From contig NZ_CP136562.1 in NCBI RefSeq assembly GCF_018215265.2, forward strand, positions 3,286,001 through 3,350,000: a DNA stretch of 64,000 nt, given 5' to 3'. This DNA comes from Paenarthrobacter sp. GOM3 (lineage in GTDB: Bacteria > Actinomycetota > Actinomycetes > Actinomycetales > Micrococcaceae). Below the pieces are notes generated by a model, which saw only the letters and a list, made by a program, of their open reading frames with translations, searched no databases and was not told the DNA's origin. The translations under genes and the position numbers were made by a program. This document shows, piece after piece, positions 25,110-33,159 of the stretch (positions are counted from its first letter, which is position 1; each line of letters starts with the position of its first letter).

Positions 25110-26576
25110 TTAGACGTCTACGGAAACGCCGTCGCGGGAGATGTTAACCATGTCCTCGCGGGGGACAACCTTGATGCGCTCACGCTTGACCTCAACGCCG
25201 TGCGAACCGCCGGCTTCGGTGGCCGCTGCGCCGAGGGCGAGCTCGTGCGCATCGAGTGCCAGCCAGCCTTCCCAGCTGGTGAACTTCACACCGCGGGCGT
25301 CGAGCAGATCCACGACCGCGTCTGCCGCAGGAACTTCGGCGACCGGCAGGTTTTCGCGGTCCTCCAAGAGGTAGGTAACCGTTTCCAGGGCATCGCCCTT
25401 GGTGTGGCCAATGAGGCCGACAGGACCACGCTTGATCCAACCCGTCGCGTAGAGGCCCGGCACGTGCTGGCCCTCGGCGTCAAGGACGCGGCCGCCGTCG
25501 TTCGTGACGACGCCCTTCTTGTGGTCGAATTCGACGTCAGGCAGGGCCGAGCCGAAGTAACCGATGGCACGGTATACGGCCTGGACCGGGTAGTCGATGA
25601 ACTCTCCGGTGCCCCGTGCGTTGCCCGTGCCGTCCAGTTCGGTGCGCTCGAACTTGATTCCGGCAACCTTGCCCGGGGTTTCGGTGGAGTCGACGATCTC
25701 AACCGGGCTGTGCAGGAAGTGCAGGTGCAGGCGGCGGGAGGCCGTGAGTTCGGAAAGGTCCTCGGGCTGCTCGGCGATCCAGTTGGTGAGTGTGCCAACC
25801 ATGGTCTTGATCTGGTTGTTGCTCTGGATCTGGCGGTCGGATTCTTCGTCGAATTCGAAGTCCTCGGCGTAGAGGATGATGTCCACGTCCTTGGAGTGCG
25901 AGAGTTCACGCAGTTCCAGCGGGGTGAACTTCACCTGCGCCGGCCCACGGCGGCCGAAGACGTGGACGTCCGTGACCGGGGAGCTCTTCAGGCCGGCGTA
26001 GACGTTGTCCGGAATTTCGGTGACCAGGAGGTCATCGGCGTGCTTGGACAGGACGCGGGCAACATCCAGGGCAACGTTGCCGTTGCCGAGGACGGCGATT
26101 TCCTTGGCTTCCAGCGGCCATTCGCGCGGAACGTCCGGGTGTCCGTCGAACCAGGAAACGAAGTCGGCGCCGCCGAAGGAGCCCTCGAGTTCGATGCCCG
26201 GGATGTTCAGGTCTGCGTCCTTGATGGCGCCCGTGGCGAAGATGATGGCGTCGTAGTGCTTGCGGAGGTCCTCGATGGAGATGTCCGTGCCGTAGTCAAC
26301 GTTGCCGAAGAAGCGGATGTCGCCGCGGTCCAGGACCTTGTGCAGGGCGTTGACGATGCCCTTGATGCGGGGGTGGTCCGGGGCAACGCCGTAACGGATC
26401 AGGCCGTAGGGTGCGGGGTAACGGTCAAAGAGGTCGATGCTGACGGTGAGTTCGCCACTCTTGACGGCTTCGCTCTTGGTCAGGATGTCCGCTGCGTACA
26501 CGCCGGCCGGACCGGAGCCGATCACGGCGACGCGGAGCGGACGGTCCGCAGAACCTACGGGGGTGCTAATTGACAC
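25110..26576 (-). CDS. fprA: Ferredoxin/adrenodoxin-type NADP reductase FprA (copy 2)
   Basis: A 488-residue flavoprotein closely similar over its whole length to the gene at 11832-13283: VIGSGPAGVYAADILTK near the N-terminus, APYGLIRYGVAPDHPRIK, VLGNGNVALDVARVL, and the C-terminal ATGWIKRGPVGLIG. It transfers electrons between NADPH and ferredoxin. The start is GTG 26576, preceded by AAGGAA. It follows cobA by 20 bp in the same direction; pairing with a siroheme gene suggests that this copy serves the ferredoxin-dependent sulfite reductase. Confidence 0.95.
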   Translation of the reverse strand: MSISTPVGSADRPLRVAVIGSGPAGVYAADILTKSEAVKSGELTVSIDLFDRYPAPYGLIRYGVAPDHPRIKGIVNALHKVLDRGDIRFFGNVDYGTDISIEDLRKHYDAIIFATGAIKDADLNIPGIELEGSFGGADFVSWFDGHPDVPREWPLEAKEIAVLGNGNVALDVARVLSKHADDLLVTEIPDNVYAGLKSSPVTDVHVFGRRGPAQVKFTPLELRELSHSKDVDIILYAEDFEFDEESDRQIQSNNQIKTMVGTLTNWIAEQPEDLSELTASRRLHLHFLHSPVEIVDSTETPGKVAGIKFERTELDGTGNARGTGEFIDYPVQAVYRAIGYFGSALPDVEFDHKKGVVTNDGGRVLDAEGQHVPGLYATGWIKRGPVGLIGHTKGDALETVTYLLEDRENLPVAEVPAADAVVDLLDARGVKFTSWEGWLALDAHELALGAAATEAGGSHGVEVKRERIKVVPREDMVNISRDGVSVDV

Positions 26577-26596
26577 GGCTGTGTTCCTTCTTCTTC

Positions 26597-27874
26597 TCAG
26601 TTACTGCGAACGCGCGGGCGGTTGGGGGTGATGGTGCTGTAGTCAGCGGTCTTGAAATGCTGCGGCGCGAAGGGGCTGACACGGACGACGTCGCCGATCA
26701 CAATGACCGCTGGATTGGCCACGCCGACGGCTTTCGCCTGGTCCGCAATGGTCCCCAACGTACCGATGGTGACGCGCTGGTCCGGCAAATACCCGTTCTC
26801 AACGATACCTACTGGAGTGTCCAAAGGCAGACCCGAGCCAGCCAGGGCAGCCGCGGAATCACGCAATTGCGCCACTCCCATGAGCAACACCACAGTGTGA
26901 TCGGGGCGTGCGGGGACCTCGGACAGCTCTTCATGGCCGGTCACCACGCTGAAGCCCTTGGCCAAGCCGCGGTGCGTTACGGGAATACCCGCGGCAGCCG
27001 GAACGGAAATTGCCGACGTCACGCCGGACACCACTTCAACCTCGACGCCGTTCTGCCGGCAGAACTCTGCTTCCTCGCCGCCGCGCCCCAGGACATAGGG
27101 ATCGCCGCCTTTGAGCCGGACCACGCGGTTGCCCTTGAGGGCTTCGTCCACGAGGATGCGGTTGATCTCCAGTTGTGGAACGGGATGGTGACCGGGCGTC
27201 TTGCCGACCTCGATCACGCGAACATCCGGGGCAAGCTCTCTCAGCAGCTCGCGCGGGCCAAGACGGTCTGCCACCACGACGTCGGCCTGGCCCAGTAGGC
27301 GCCTGCCGCGGACTGTGATGAGTCCCGAGTCGCCCGGACCGCCGCCCACGAGGGCGACAGAGCCAGCCGGTGCGGTGCCGGACGCATCCGGTTTACGGTG
27401 CCGGCGGAGCGGCAGGTCACCTGTCTCCAGGGCGGTTGCCACTGCGTTCCGAAGGGCCATGGCGCGTCGTGGGTCTCCCCCGGCGTTAATGGCGATCTTG
27501 ACGTCGTCCACCACGGCAACGGCGGGTGTCCAGGCGGCTGATGCTTCGTGATCGGAGGCGTTGACGCACCAGATGCGCTGCGCTTCGGCGTCGGCCGCTA
27601 CTTGGGTGTCCACAGCGGAAGTGCCCGTGGCCGTCTGGACGAACCAGACGCCGTCGACGTCTGCCGTGCGGTACTCGCGCTGCTCCAAGGTGAGCAGCCC
27701 GGAAGCGGCGAGACCGTGAAGGTTTTCGGTGGCAACGGGGGCGACGACGGTAACTTTCGCACCGGCGTCGAGCAGTCCCCTGGCGCGGCGTTCCGCGACG
27801 GGGCCGCCGCCCACCACCAGCACCGGGCGGCCGAGCAGCCGCAGCGCGGTGGGGTAAATGTCCTGTATTGCCAT
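26597..27874 (-). CDS. cobA: Siroheme synthase: uroporphyrinogen-III methyltransferase with N-terminal Met8-like domain
   Basis: A 425-residue two-domain enzyme. The N-terminal part (about 1-150, beginning MAIQDIYPTALRLLGRPVLVVGGGPVAERRARGLL) is a precorrin-2 dehydrogenase-like Rossmann domain; the C-terminal part (about 165-410) is the SAM-dependent uroporphyrinogen-III C-methyltransferase, with VALVGGGPGDSGLIT, RLKGGDPYVLGRGGEE and the PAAAGIPVTHRG segment. The product path leads to siroheme for the sulfite reductase. I chose ATG 27874, the usual family start; GTG 27952, with GGAG 4 bases upstream, is possible. The final metal insertion could be by the chelatase at 52563. Confidence 0.93.
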   Translation of the reverse strand: MAIQDIYPTALRLLGRPVLVVGGGPVAERRARGLLDAGAKVTVVAPVATENLHGLAASGLLTLEQREYRTADVDGVWFVQTATGTSAVDTQVAADAEAQRIWCVNASDHEASAAWTPAVAVVDDVKIAINAGGDPRRAMALRNAVATALETGDLPLRRHRKPDASGTAPAGSVALVGGGPGDSGLITVRGRRLLGQADVVVADRLGPRELLRELAPDVRVIEVGKTPGHHPVPQLEINRILVDEALKGNRVVRLKGGDPYVLGRGGEEAEFCRQNGVEVEVVSGVTSAISVPAAAGIPVTHRGLAKGFSVVTGHEELSEVPARPDHTVVLLMGVAQLRDSAAALAGSGLPLDTPVGIVENGYLPDQRVTIGTLGTIADQAKAVGVANPAVIVIGDVVRVSPFAPQHFKTADYSTITPNRPRVRSN

Positions 27875-27964
27875 GAAAAAACTGTAGGGCGGCTCCGTAA
27901 CATGCTTCAAAGACTCGGAAACACCCGGTAACGCTGGGTAATCCAGCGTCACATATCTCCGCGG

Positions 27965-28765
27965 CTAGCCGGGAGAAACCCTGTCTTTAAGCGTCAGGTA
28001 GTAGGCCCGCTGCTCTTTGCCCAGATGCTCGATGGCGTAACGAAGGGTGGTTCTGGGCATGGTTGCGGCGTGCTCGTCCAGGAACGCCAGCAGGCGTTCG
28101 CGGCTGCTGCGCCCTGCGTCGCGGACCCAGCCGCCTACTGCTTTGTGGATCAGGTCCTCTTTGTCTCCGAGCAGGATTTCGGCGATGGCAAAGGTGTCGT
28201 CGAGTTGGCCTTCACGGATGAACGCCGAGGTGGCGACGATGGCGGTCCGACGTTCCCACATGTTCTCCGAGCGGGCGAGTTCGTAGAGTGGGTCGCGCGG
28301 TTTGTCCATGAGCCAGCCACCCACCACCCGTCCAGCGCCCAGGTCCACGAGGTCCCAGTTGTTGATGCGGTCGTGTTTCCGCAAGTAGAGCTCGTACAGG
28401 CTTTGGCGCCGTTCTTCCGTGGTCTTCTTTTTCTGCGTTTGCAGGGCCATGATCTTCACGGCGCCTGCGCGGGCTTCGTGGATGTCCTGCTCCAGGAGCT
28501 TTTCGATGTCCTCCATTGACATGGCCGCGAACTCTTTGCTGAGCGTGAAAACTTCACCCATGCGCACGCCCATGAAGAAGTCACCCTCGGCATAGTCCCC
28601 TTCGCCGGTCTTGAAGTACCGCTGGTATTTGGCCTGCTCAAGGTCAGACTGCCGGATTTTCAGGCGTTCCAAGAACGCGACGGCGGTGGGCTGCGTTCCC
28701 GGCGCGGGCGCGGCAGGTTTCCGGGTCTTGGCGGGCTTTGGGGCCTTTCCGACTGTCGGGGTCAT
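27965..28765 (-). CDS. DNA alkylation repair protein (AlkC/AlkD HEAT-like)
   Basis: A 266-residue all-helical protein of the AlkD-type DNA glycosylase family, which removes 3- and 7-alkylated purines. A basic, Pro/Ala-rich N-terminal ~27 residues precede the HEAT-like repeats; RQSLYELYLRKHDRINNWDLVDLGAGRVVGGWL (from about 118) holds the WDLVD wording typical of the catalytic Asp region, followed by WERRTAIVATSAFI and KAVGGWVRDAGR. It sits between glsA and cobA on the same strand, without an evident functional link. Confidence 0.9.
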   Translation of the reverse strand: MTPTVGKAPKPAKTRKPAAPAPGTQPTAVAFLERLKIRQSDLEQAKYQRYFKTGEGDYAEGDFFMGVRMGEVFTLSKEFAAMSMEDIEKLLEQDIHEARAGAVKIMALQTQKKKTTEERRQSLYELYLRKHDRINNWDLVDLGAGRVVGGWLMDKPRDPLYELARSENMWERRTAIVATSAFIREGQLDDTFAIAEILLGDKEDLIHKAVGGWVRDAGRSSRERLLAFLDEHAATMPRTTLRYAIEHLGKEQRAYYLTLKDRVSPG

Positions 28766-28780
28766 GACTCCATCATGCGC

Positions 28781-29692
28781 CTAAAAGACCGACCATCCTG
28801 TGCGTGTTGTGAATTCGTCCAGCGCCGCCACGCCTGCTACCGAGTTGCCGGACTTCCCCAAGCCAGGGCTCCAGACACTGATGGAGCACTTGTTGGGAAC
28901 CACTGCCGCAATGCCGCCGCCAACACCACTCTTGCCAGGTAGTCCCACACGGTAGGCAAATTCGCCAGCGGCATCGTACGTTCCGCAGGTGAGCATGACG
29001 GCGTTGATCCGCTTGGTCTGCGCCGGGGAGAGAACCAGGTTTCCGTCAGCACCCAGCCCGTTGGCGGCCAGGAAGCGTGTTGCGAGCGCAAGGTCTTCGC
29101 ACGTCATGGCCAATGCGCATTGCTTCGCATAGGAGTCCAGGACATCCTCCACGGGGTTCTCCAGGTTGCCGCAGCTTGCCAGGAAGTGTGCCAAAGAAGC
29201 ATTGCGGTGGCTGTTGGCCAGTTCCGAACCGGCGACGTGGTGATCGGTGTCGATGGTTTCCTTGGTGGTCTCCTGACGCATCAAGTCCCGCACGGCATGG
29301 GCGGCGTTTCCTGTCAGGCTGAGGAGCCGGTCCGTCACCACAATGGCTCCGGCGTTGATGAACGGGTTCCGGGGAATGCCGTCCTCGCTCTCCAACTGGA
29401 CCAACGAATTGAAGGGGTTGCCGGAAGGCTCCCGGAACACCCGCTTCCAAATACTGTCTCCGTCAAAGGCCAGCACCAGGGCCAGCGCAAAGACTTTGGA
29501 GATGCTTTGGATGGAAAAGTCCACGTGGGCGTCTCCTGCTGAATACACCTCGCCGTCACGGGTGGCCACCGAAATGCCGAATTGTTGGGCATCCACGGCC
29601 CCGAGCTGGGGGATGTAGTCAGCCACGTTTCCCTGACCGACATGCGGCTGCACGGCCCCGACGATGTCGTCGAGGAGATTCTGGATATCCAT
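28781..29692 (-). CDS. glsA: Glutaminase
   Basis: A 303-residue serine-dependent beta-lactamase-like glutaminase that hydrolyses glutamine to glutamate and ammonia. The SxxK motif is SISK (IQSISKVFALAL, about 82-85); PFINAGAIVVTDRL and KSGVGGGIAAVVPNK are also family hallmarks, and the length is standard. It starts 5 bp after the stop of the PucR regulator on the same strand, so the two form an operon and glsA is probably under that regulator. Confidence 0.96.
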   Translation of the reverse strand: MDIQNLLDDIVGAVQPHVGQGNVADYIPQLGAVDAQQFGISVATRDGEVYSAGDAHVDFSIQSISKVFALALVLAFDGDSIWKRVFREPSGNPFNSLVQLESEDGIPRNPFINAGAIVVTDRLLSLTGNAAHAVRDLMRQETTKETIDTDHHVAGSELANSHRNASLAHFLASCGNLENPVEDVLDSYAKQCALAMTCEDLALATRFLAANGLGADGNLVLSPAQTKRINAVMLTCGTYDAAGEFAYRVGLPGKSGVGGGIAAVVPNKCSISVWSPGLGKSGNSVAGVAALDEFTTRTGWSVF

Positions 29693-29697
29693 GGTTC

Positions 29698-31314
29698 CTA
29701 GCCCTTGGTCCCTGCGTAGGTCCAGAGCCTGATCTGGAGGTGCGCCAGCAGGCGTTCATCCGCGGAATGCAGGTCCAGGCCAGCCACCTCGCAGGCACGG
29801 CGGAGCCTGTAATGAACGGTGTTGCGGTGGACAGCCAACTCCTCGGCGCACCGGTTCACGTCGCCAAAGAACTCCAGGTAGGTCAGGAGTGTCAGCGCGA
29901 ATTCCGGATAGCGGCTGCACAGCCGGGTGATTCCTGCATGACGCAGGGAGGTCCGGGATTCCAGCAACTCCAGCAGTTCCCTGGTCAGGACGGTCGTTTC
30001 CACGTCGCTGTACGAGGCCACGCGAACGTCCGGGGCTGCTTCCATGACTTTGAGGACACTGCGCACGTGATCAAGGGTGGCGTGCAGGTCGTCCAGGCGC
30101 GGAACGATGGGACCGACTGCCGCCTGCACCTGGAAGTGAAGGTGGGTGGTGGCATCACGAACAATGGTGTTGACCAGGCGATTGATGGCGGGGAGGGATT
30201 TGAGCGGGTCCAAATCGGGCAGGATGATGGCCGTTTCCATCCCCAGCGCTCCCACTACGGCGCCTGGTCGGTAGGCTGCCGCATGGATTGATGCCACTTT
30301 GGACAGCTCTCCCCTGCGGAGCTGAAGCCCGGCAGCACTCTGACTGAGCCCGCCCGCCGAAATCAGGACCAAAGCCGCTGGCTTCGACGGATCTATGCCT
30401 GCCGATTGGGCCTGCGAATGGACTTGTGCCGTTCCACTGAGCAGGCTGGACACCCGGTCCTCGCGCATCGACTGGGACTGCTCGTTGCGGTGGCGTACCA
30501 ATTCGATGGCCGCATGCCTGGCCGCACCCACCATGATGCGGTCCGTGTTGGCCGCCAAAGGTTCAGCACCTTCCTGCAACCAGATGTATCCCATGACCCG
30601 GCTGCCCGCGTGAATGCCGATTGCCACACGTTCACGAAGACCGGCATCAAGGTTGGCTTCCACGTGGACAGGCGCTTCAGTGGACTGCAGGTGCTTGTAA
30701 ACCCCTGATTCCTTCAGGAGTTTTTGGTACTTTTCAGGACCACGCCTCGCCAGGATGGACAGCCGGCGGAGCTCGTCAACGTCATTGGATGCCGGGGAGT
30801 ATGCAAGAACCCTGTTGCCCGGATCTTCGATCACCACGTGGCCATTGGTAAGTGTGGCCGTGGTTTGGGCGATCGCGAATAAGTCGCGGTGAACTGACGT
30901 GGGGGTTTCGCCTGGCACATCGTTCTCACGGACCCGGTCCAGCGCGATGCTCTCGAACTTATCCCAGCGGAGTCCCGGGGCAACCGCCACCAGTCCAATG
31001 CCGGTTGGTTGGAGCAACTCTGCTGCGGCTTCCAGCTCGCGTTCACTGCCCTTGACAGCAACTGCTGTGGGACGTCCAGCGATGATGCGGCGGAGTGCAG
31101 GGAGCGCCGCACGCCCGCGAGCGCCGATCAACATGACCAGGGCGCCGGGACGGATCTCGTCGTCGTCTTCAGCATCAACAATGACCGTTTCGCGAACTGT
31201 TCTGTTGTCCTCTGCCGGGGCCAGCAGCAGCCGGGCGTTGCCGACACCCAGATCTTCAAGGACATCGCTCAATAAGGTGACGACTCCGTCGTCGTCAATT
31301 TCCAAAGCTTTCAA
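29698..31314 (-). CDS. PucR-family transcriptional regulator (amino-acid/nitrogen operon)
   Basis: A 538-residue regulator with a PucR N-terminal domain (about 1-125), a GAF-like middle domain (about 140-280, VHRDLFAIAQTTATLTNGHVVIED), a GGDEF-like CdaR region (about 300-430) and the C-terminal helix-turn-helix ELAVHRNTVHYRLRRACEVAG (about 494-514). It is co-directional with glsA and divergent from an amino-acid permease and decarboxylase; control of those four genes in response to an amino acid or amine is inferred from position. Confidence 0.88.
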   Translation of the reverse strand: MKALEIDDDGVVTLLSDVLEDLGVGNARLLLAPAEDNRTVRETVIVDAEDDDEIRPGALVMLIGARGRAALPALRRIIAGRPTAVAVKGSERELEAAAELLQPTGIGLVAVAPGLRWDKFESIALDRVRENDVPGETPTSVHRDLFAIAQTTATLTNGHVVIEDPGNRVLAYSPASNDVDELRRLSILARRGPEKYQKLLKESGVYKHLQSTEAPVHVEANLDAGLRERVAIGIHAGSRVMGYIWLQEGAEPLAANTDRIMVGAARHAAIELVRHRNEQSQSMREDRVSSLLSGTAQVHSQAQSAGIDPSKPAALVLISAGGLSQSAAGLQLRRGELSKVASIHAAAYRPGAVVGALGMETAIILPDLDPLKSLPAINRLVNTIVRDATTHLHFQVQAAVGPIVPRLDDLHATLDHVRSVLKVMEAAPDVRVASYSDVETTVLTRELLELLESRTSLRHAGITRLCSRYPEFALTLLTYLEFFGDVNRCAEELAVHRNTVHYRLRRACEVAGLDLHSADERLLAHLQIRLWTYAGTKG

Positions 31315-31653
31315 CGAAGCTATCGCTTCCTCTCCACATCAGTTTCTTCAGCAGTAGGCTTCCTCGCCATTGAGGGGCTCCGCCGGTACCTGTACGCAGG
31401 CACGCACAGCGAGAAACATTACCGGCCCTTCAGAACACCAGTGTTGTCCCCCCGGCACAAGAGCCGGGCCCTGAATTTGGTTCGCCAGCCAATTTGTTGG
31501 CGACGGCAGCGACCTAGAGTTGGTGACTGTCCCACACACCACAAAGACTGACTGAAGCACGGCCAATTTCAGCCCAACTGCCCGGCAGTCAGCCCCACGT
31601 TGTGGAGTATTGAGCCACCTCTGGTGGCAACGGAGTCAAAGGAGACCCCCGAA
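31315..31653. other. Divergent control region between pucR-glsA and permease-decarboxylase
   Basis: About 340 bp without a convincing gene. It holds two small inverted repeats: CCCGGC / GCCGGG with a 6 bp spacer (31451-31468) and TCGCCA / TGGCGA with a 10 bp spacer (31482-31503). The second, near the middle, is a candidate PucR site. I do not see strong -35/-10 pairs on either strand. Confidence 0.45.
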
Positions 31654-33132
31654 GTGATACCCACCCCTGCGTCCACACAAACCCTTCCGTCGCCAACAGA
31701 CCTGGCCGCCGATCCGCCGTCGAGCGCTTTCGCCCAAGAGGAAACCGGCTACCGCAAGACCCTCAAGCCCCGGCAGATCCAGATGATCGCCATCGGCGGC
31801 GCAATCGGTACCGGCCTTTTCATGGGCGCCGGAGGCCGCCTGAACGGATCCGGACCAGCGCTGGTCCTGGTCTATGCCGTCTGCGGATCCTTCGCTTTCC
31901 TGATCCTGCGGGCACTGGGCGAGTTGGTGCTGTACCGCCCCACCTCCGGCTCGTTCGTTTCCTACGCCCGGGAGTTCTATGGCGAGAAGATGGCCTACAC
32001 CGCGGGCTGGCTCTACTTCCTGAACTGGGCCATGACCTCCATTGTGGACGTCACCGCGGTTGCCCTGTACGTGAAGTTCTGGGGCCAATACTGGGCACCC
32101 ATCAATGACGTCCCGCAGTGGTTGATCGCGTTGATTGCTTTGGTAGTGGTGCTCGCCCTGAACCTGGTGTCCGTGAAGATCTTTGGCGAGATGGAGTTCT
32201 GGTTCGCCATGATCAAGGTTGGCGCCTTGGTGACGTTCCTCGTGGTAGGAATCTGCTTCATCGTTTTCGGCGGCCGGACGGACATTGGCGTTCCGGGCCT
32301 CAACGTCATCGCGGAGAACGGTGGCATGTTCCCCATGGGCTCCGTGGCGCCGCTCCTGGCCATCAGCGGCGTGGTGTTCGCCTATGCTGCTGTGGAACTC
32401 GTGGGCACCGCGGCCGGAGAAACGGCCCAACCCCACAAGGTGATGCCCAAGGCCGTGAACACCGTAGTGATCCGCATCGGAGTCTTCTATGTGGGCTCAG
32501 TGCTGCTGCTCTCGCTCCTGCTTCCCTTCACGTCCTACAAGGCCGGCGAATCCCCGTTTGTCACGTTCTTCTCGCACCTCGGCGATCCGCAGGCCGGAGC
32601 CATCTCGGCGTCCGTGATGAACTTCGTGGTCCTCACCGCAGCGCTCTCCAGCCTCAACGCAGGCCTCTACTCCACCGGCCGCATCCTCCGCTCCATGGCA
32701 GTGAACGGCTCCGCTCCACAATTCACCGGACGGATCAGCGCGTCCGGAGTGCCCTACGGTGGCATCCTGCTGACTGCGGTCATCACCTTGGTGGGCGTTG
32801 GATTGAACGCCGTTGTCCCCTCGCAAGTCTTTGAGATCGTGCTGGAAATCTCGGCCGTGGGAATCATCGGCGGCTGGGCCACCATCATGCTGTGCCACAT
32901 CAAGCTCCAGCACTGGGTCCGCAGCGGCAAAGTGGCGCGGCCGGCGTTCCGGCTCTTCGGAGCACCTTTTACTTCCTATCTCACCCTCGGGTTCCTGGCC
33001 TTTGTGGTGGTCACCATGGGCTTCTCGGAAACAGGCCGCTGGGTTCTCGCGTCATTGCTGGTGCTGGTGCCGCTCCTGATCGCGGGCTGGTATGCGTATC
33101 GCGGCCGCATCCGCACAGCGCTGACTTCTTAG
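31654..33132 (+). CDS. APC-family amino acid permease (AnsP/CycA-like)
   Basis: A membrane transporter of 492 residues with 12 hydrophobic segments. After a ~35-residue cytoplasmic tail the sequence [32 protein letters not shown] is that of the amino-acid transporter (AAT) branch, closest in wording to asparagine or D-serine/D-alanine/glycine permeases. I chose GTG 31654 because AAAGGAG (31638-31644) is 9 bases upstream; the frame is open to TTG 31600. It is followed 27 bp later by an Orn/Lys/Arg decarboxylase, so import of the decarboxylase substrate, or substrate/product exchange, is plausible. Confidence 0.9.
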   Translation: MIPTPASTQTLPSPTDLAADPPSSAFAQEETGYRKTLKPRQIQMIAIGGAIGTGLFMGAGGRLNGSGPALVLVYAVCGSFAFLILRALGELVLYRPTSGSFVSYAREFYGEKMAYTAGWLYFLNWAMTSIVDVTAVALYVKFWGQYWAPINDVPQWLIALIALVVVLALNLVSVKIFGEMEFWFAMIKVGALVTFLVVGICFIVFGGRTDIGVPGLNVIAENGGMFPMGSVAPLLAISGVVFAYAAVELVGTAAGETAQPHKVMPKAVNTVVIRIGVFYVGSVLLLSLLLPFTSYKAGESPFVTFFSHLGDPQAGAISASVMNFVVLTAALSSLNAGLYSTGRILRSMAVNGSAPQFTGRISASGVPYGGILLTAVITLVGVGLNAVVPSQVFEIVLEISAVGIIGGWATIMLCHIKLQHWVRSGKVARPAFRLFGAPFTSYLTLGFLAFVVVTMGFSETGRWVLASLLVLVPLLIAGWYAYRGRIRTALTS

Positions 33133-33159
33133 ACCCTTCCCAGTTTGAAAGTGAAACAC

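Noticed and set aside
25092..26573. A 493-codon plus-strand frame opposite the second fprA
   Set aside because: Shadow frame; a similar frame lies opposite the first fprA, as expected from shared codon use rather than a gene.
27927..27950. CGCTGG-GTAAT-CCAGCG as an operator of cobA
   Set aside because: A 6 bp repeat that may lie inside an alternative coding start of the same gene; too weak to support.
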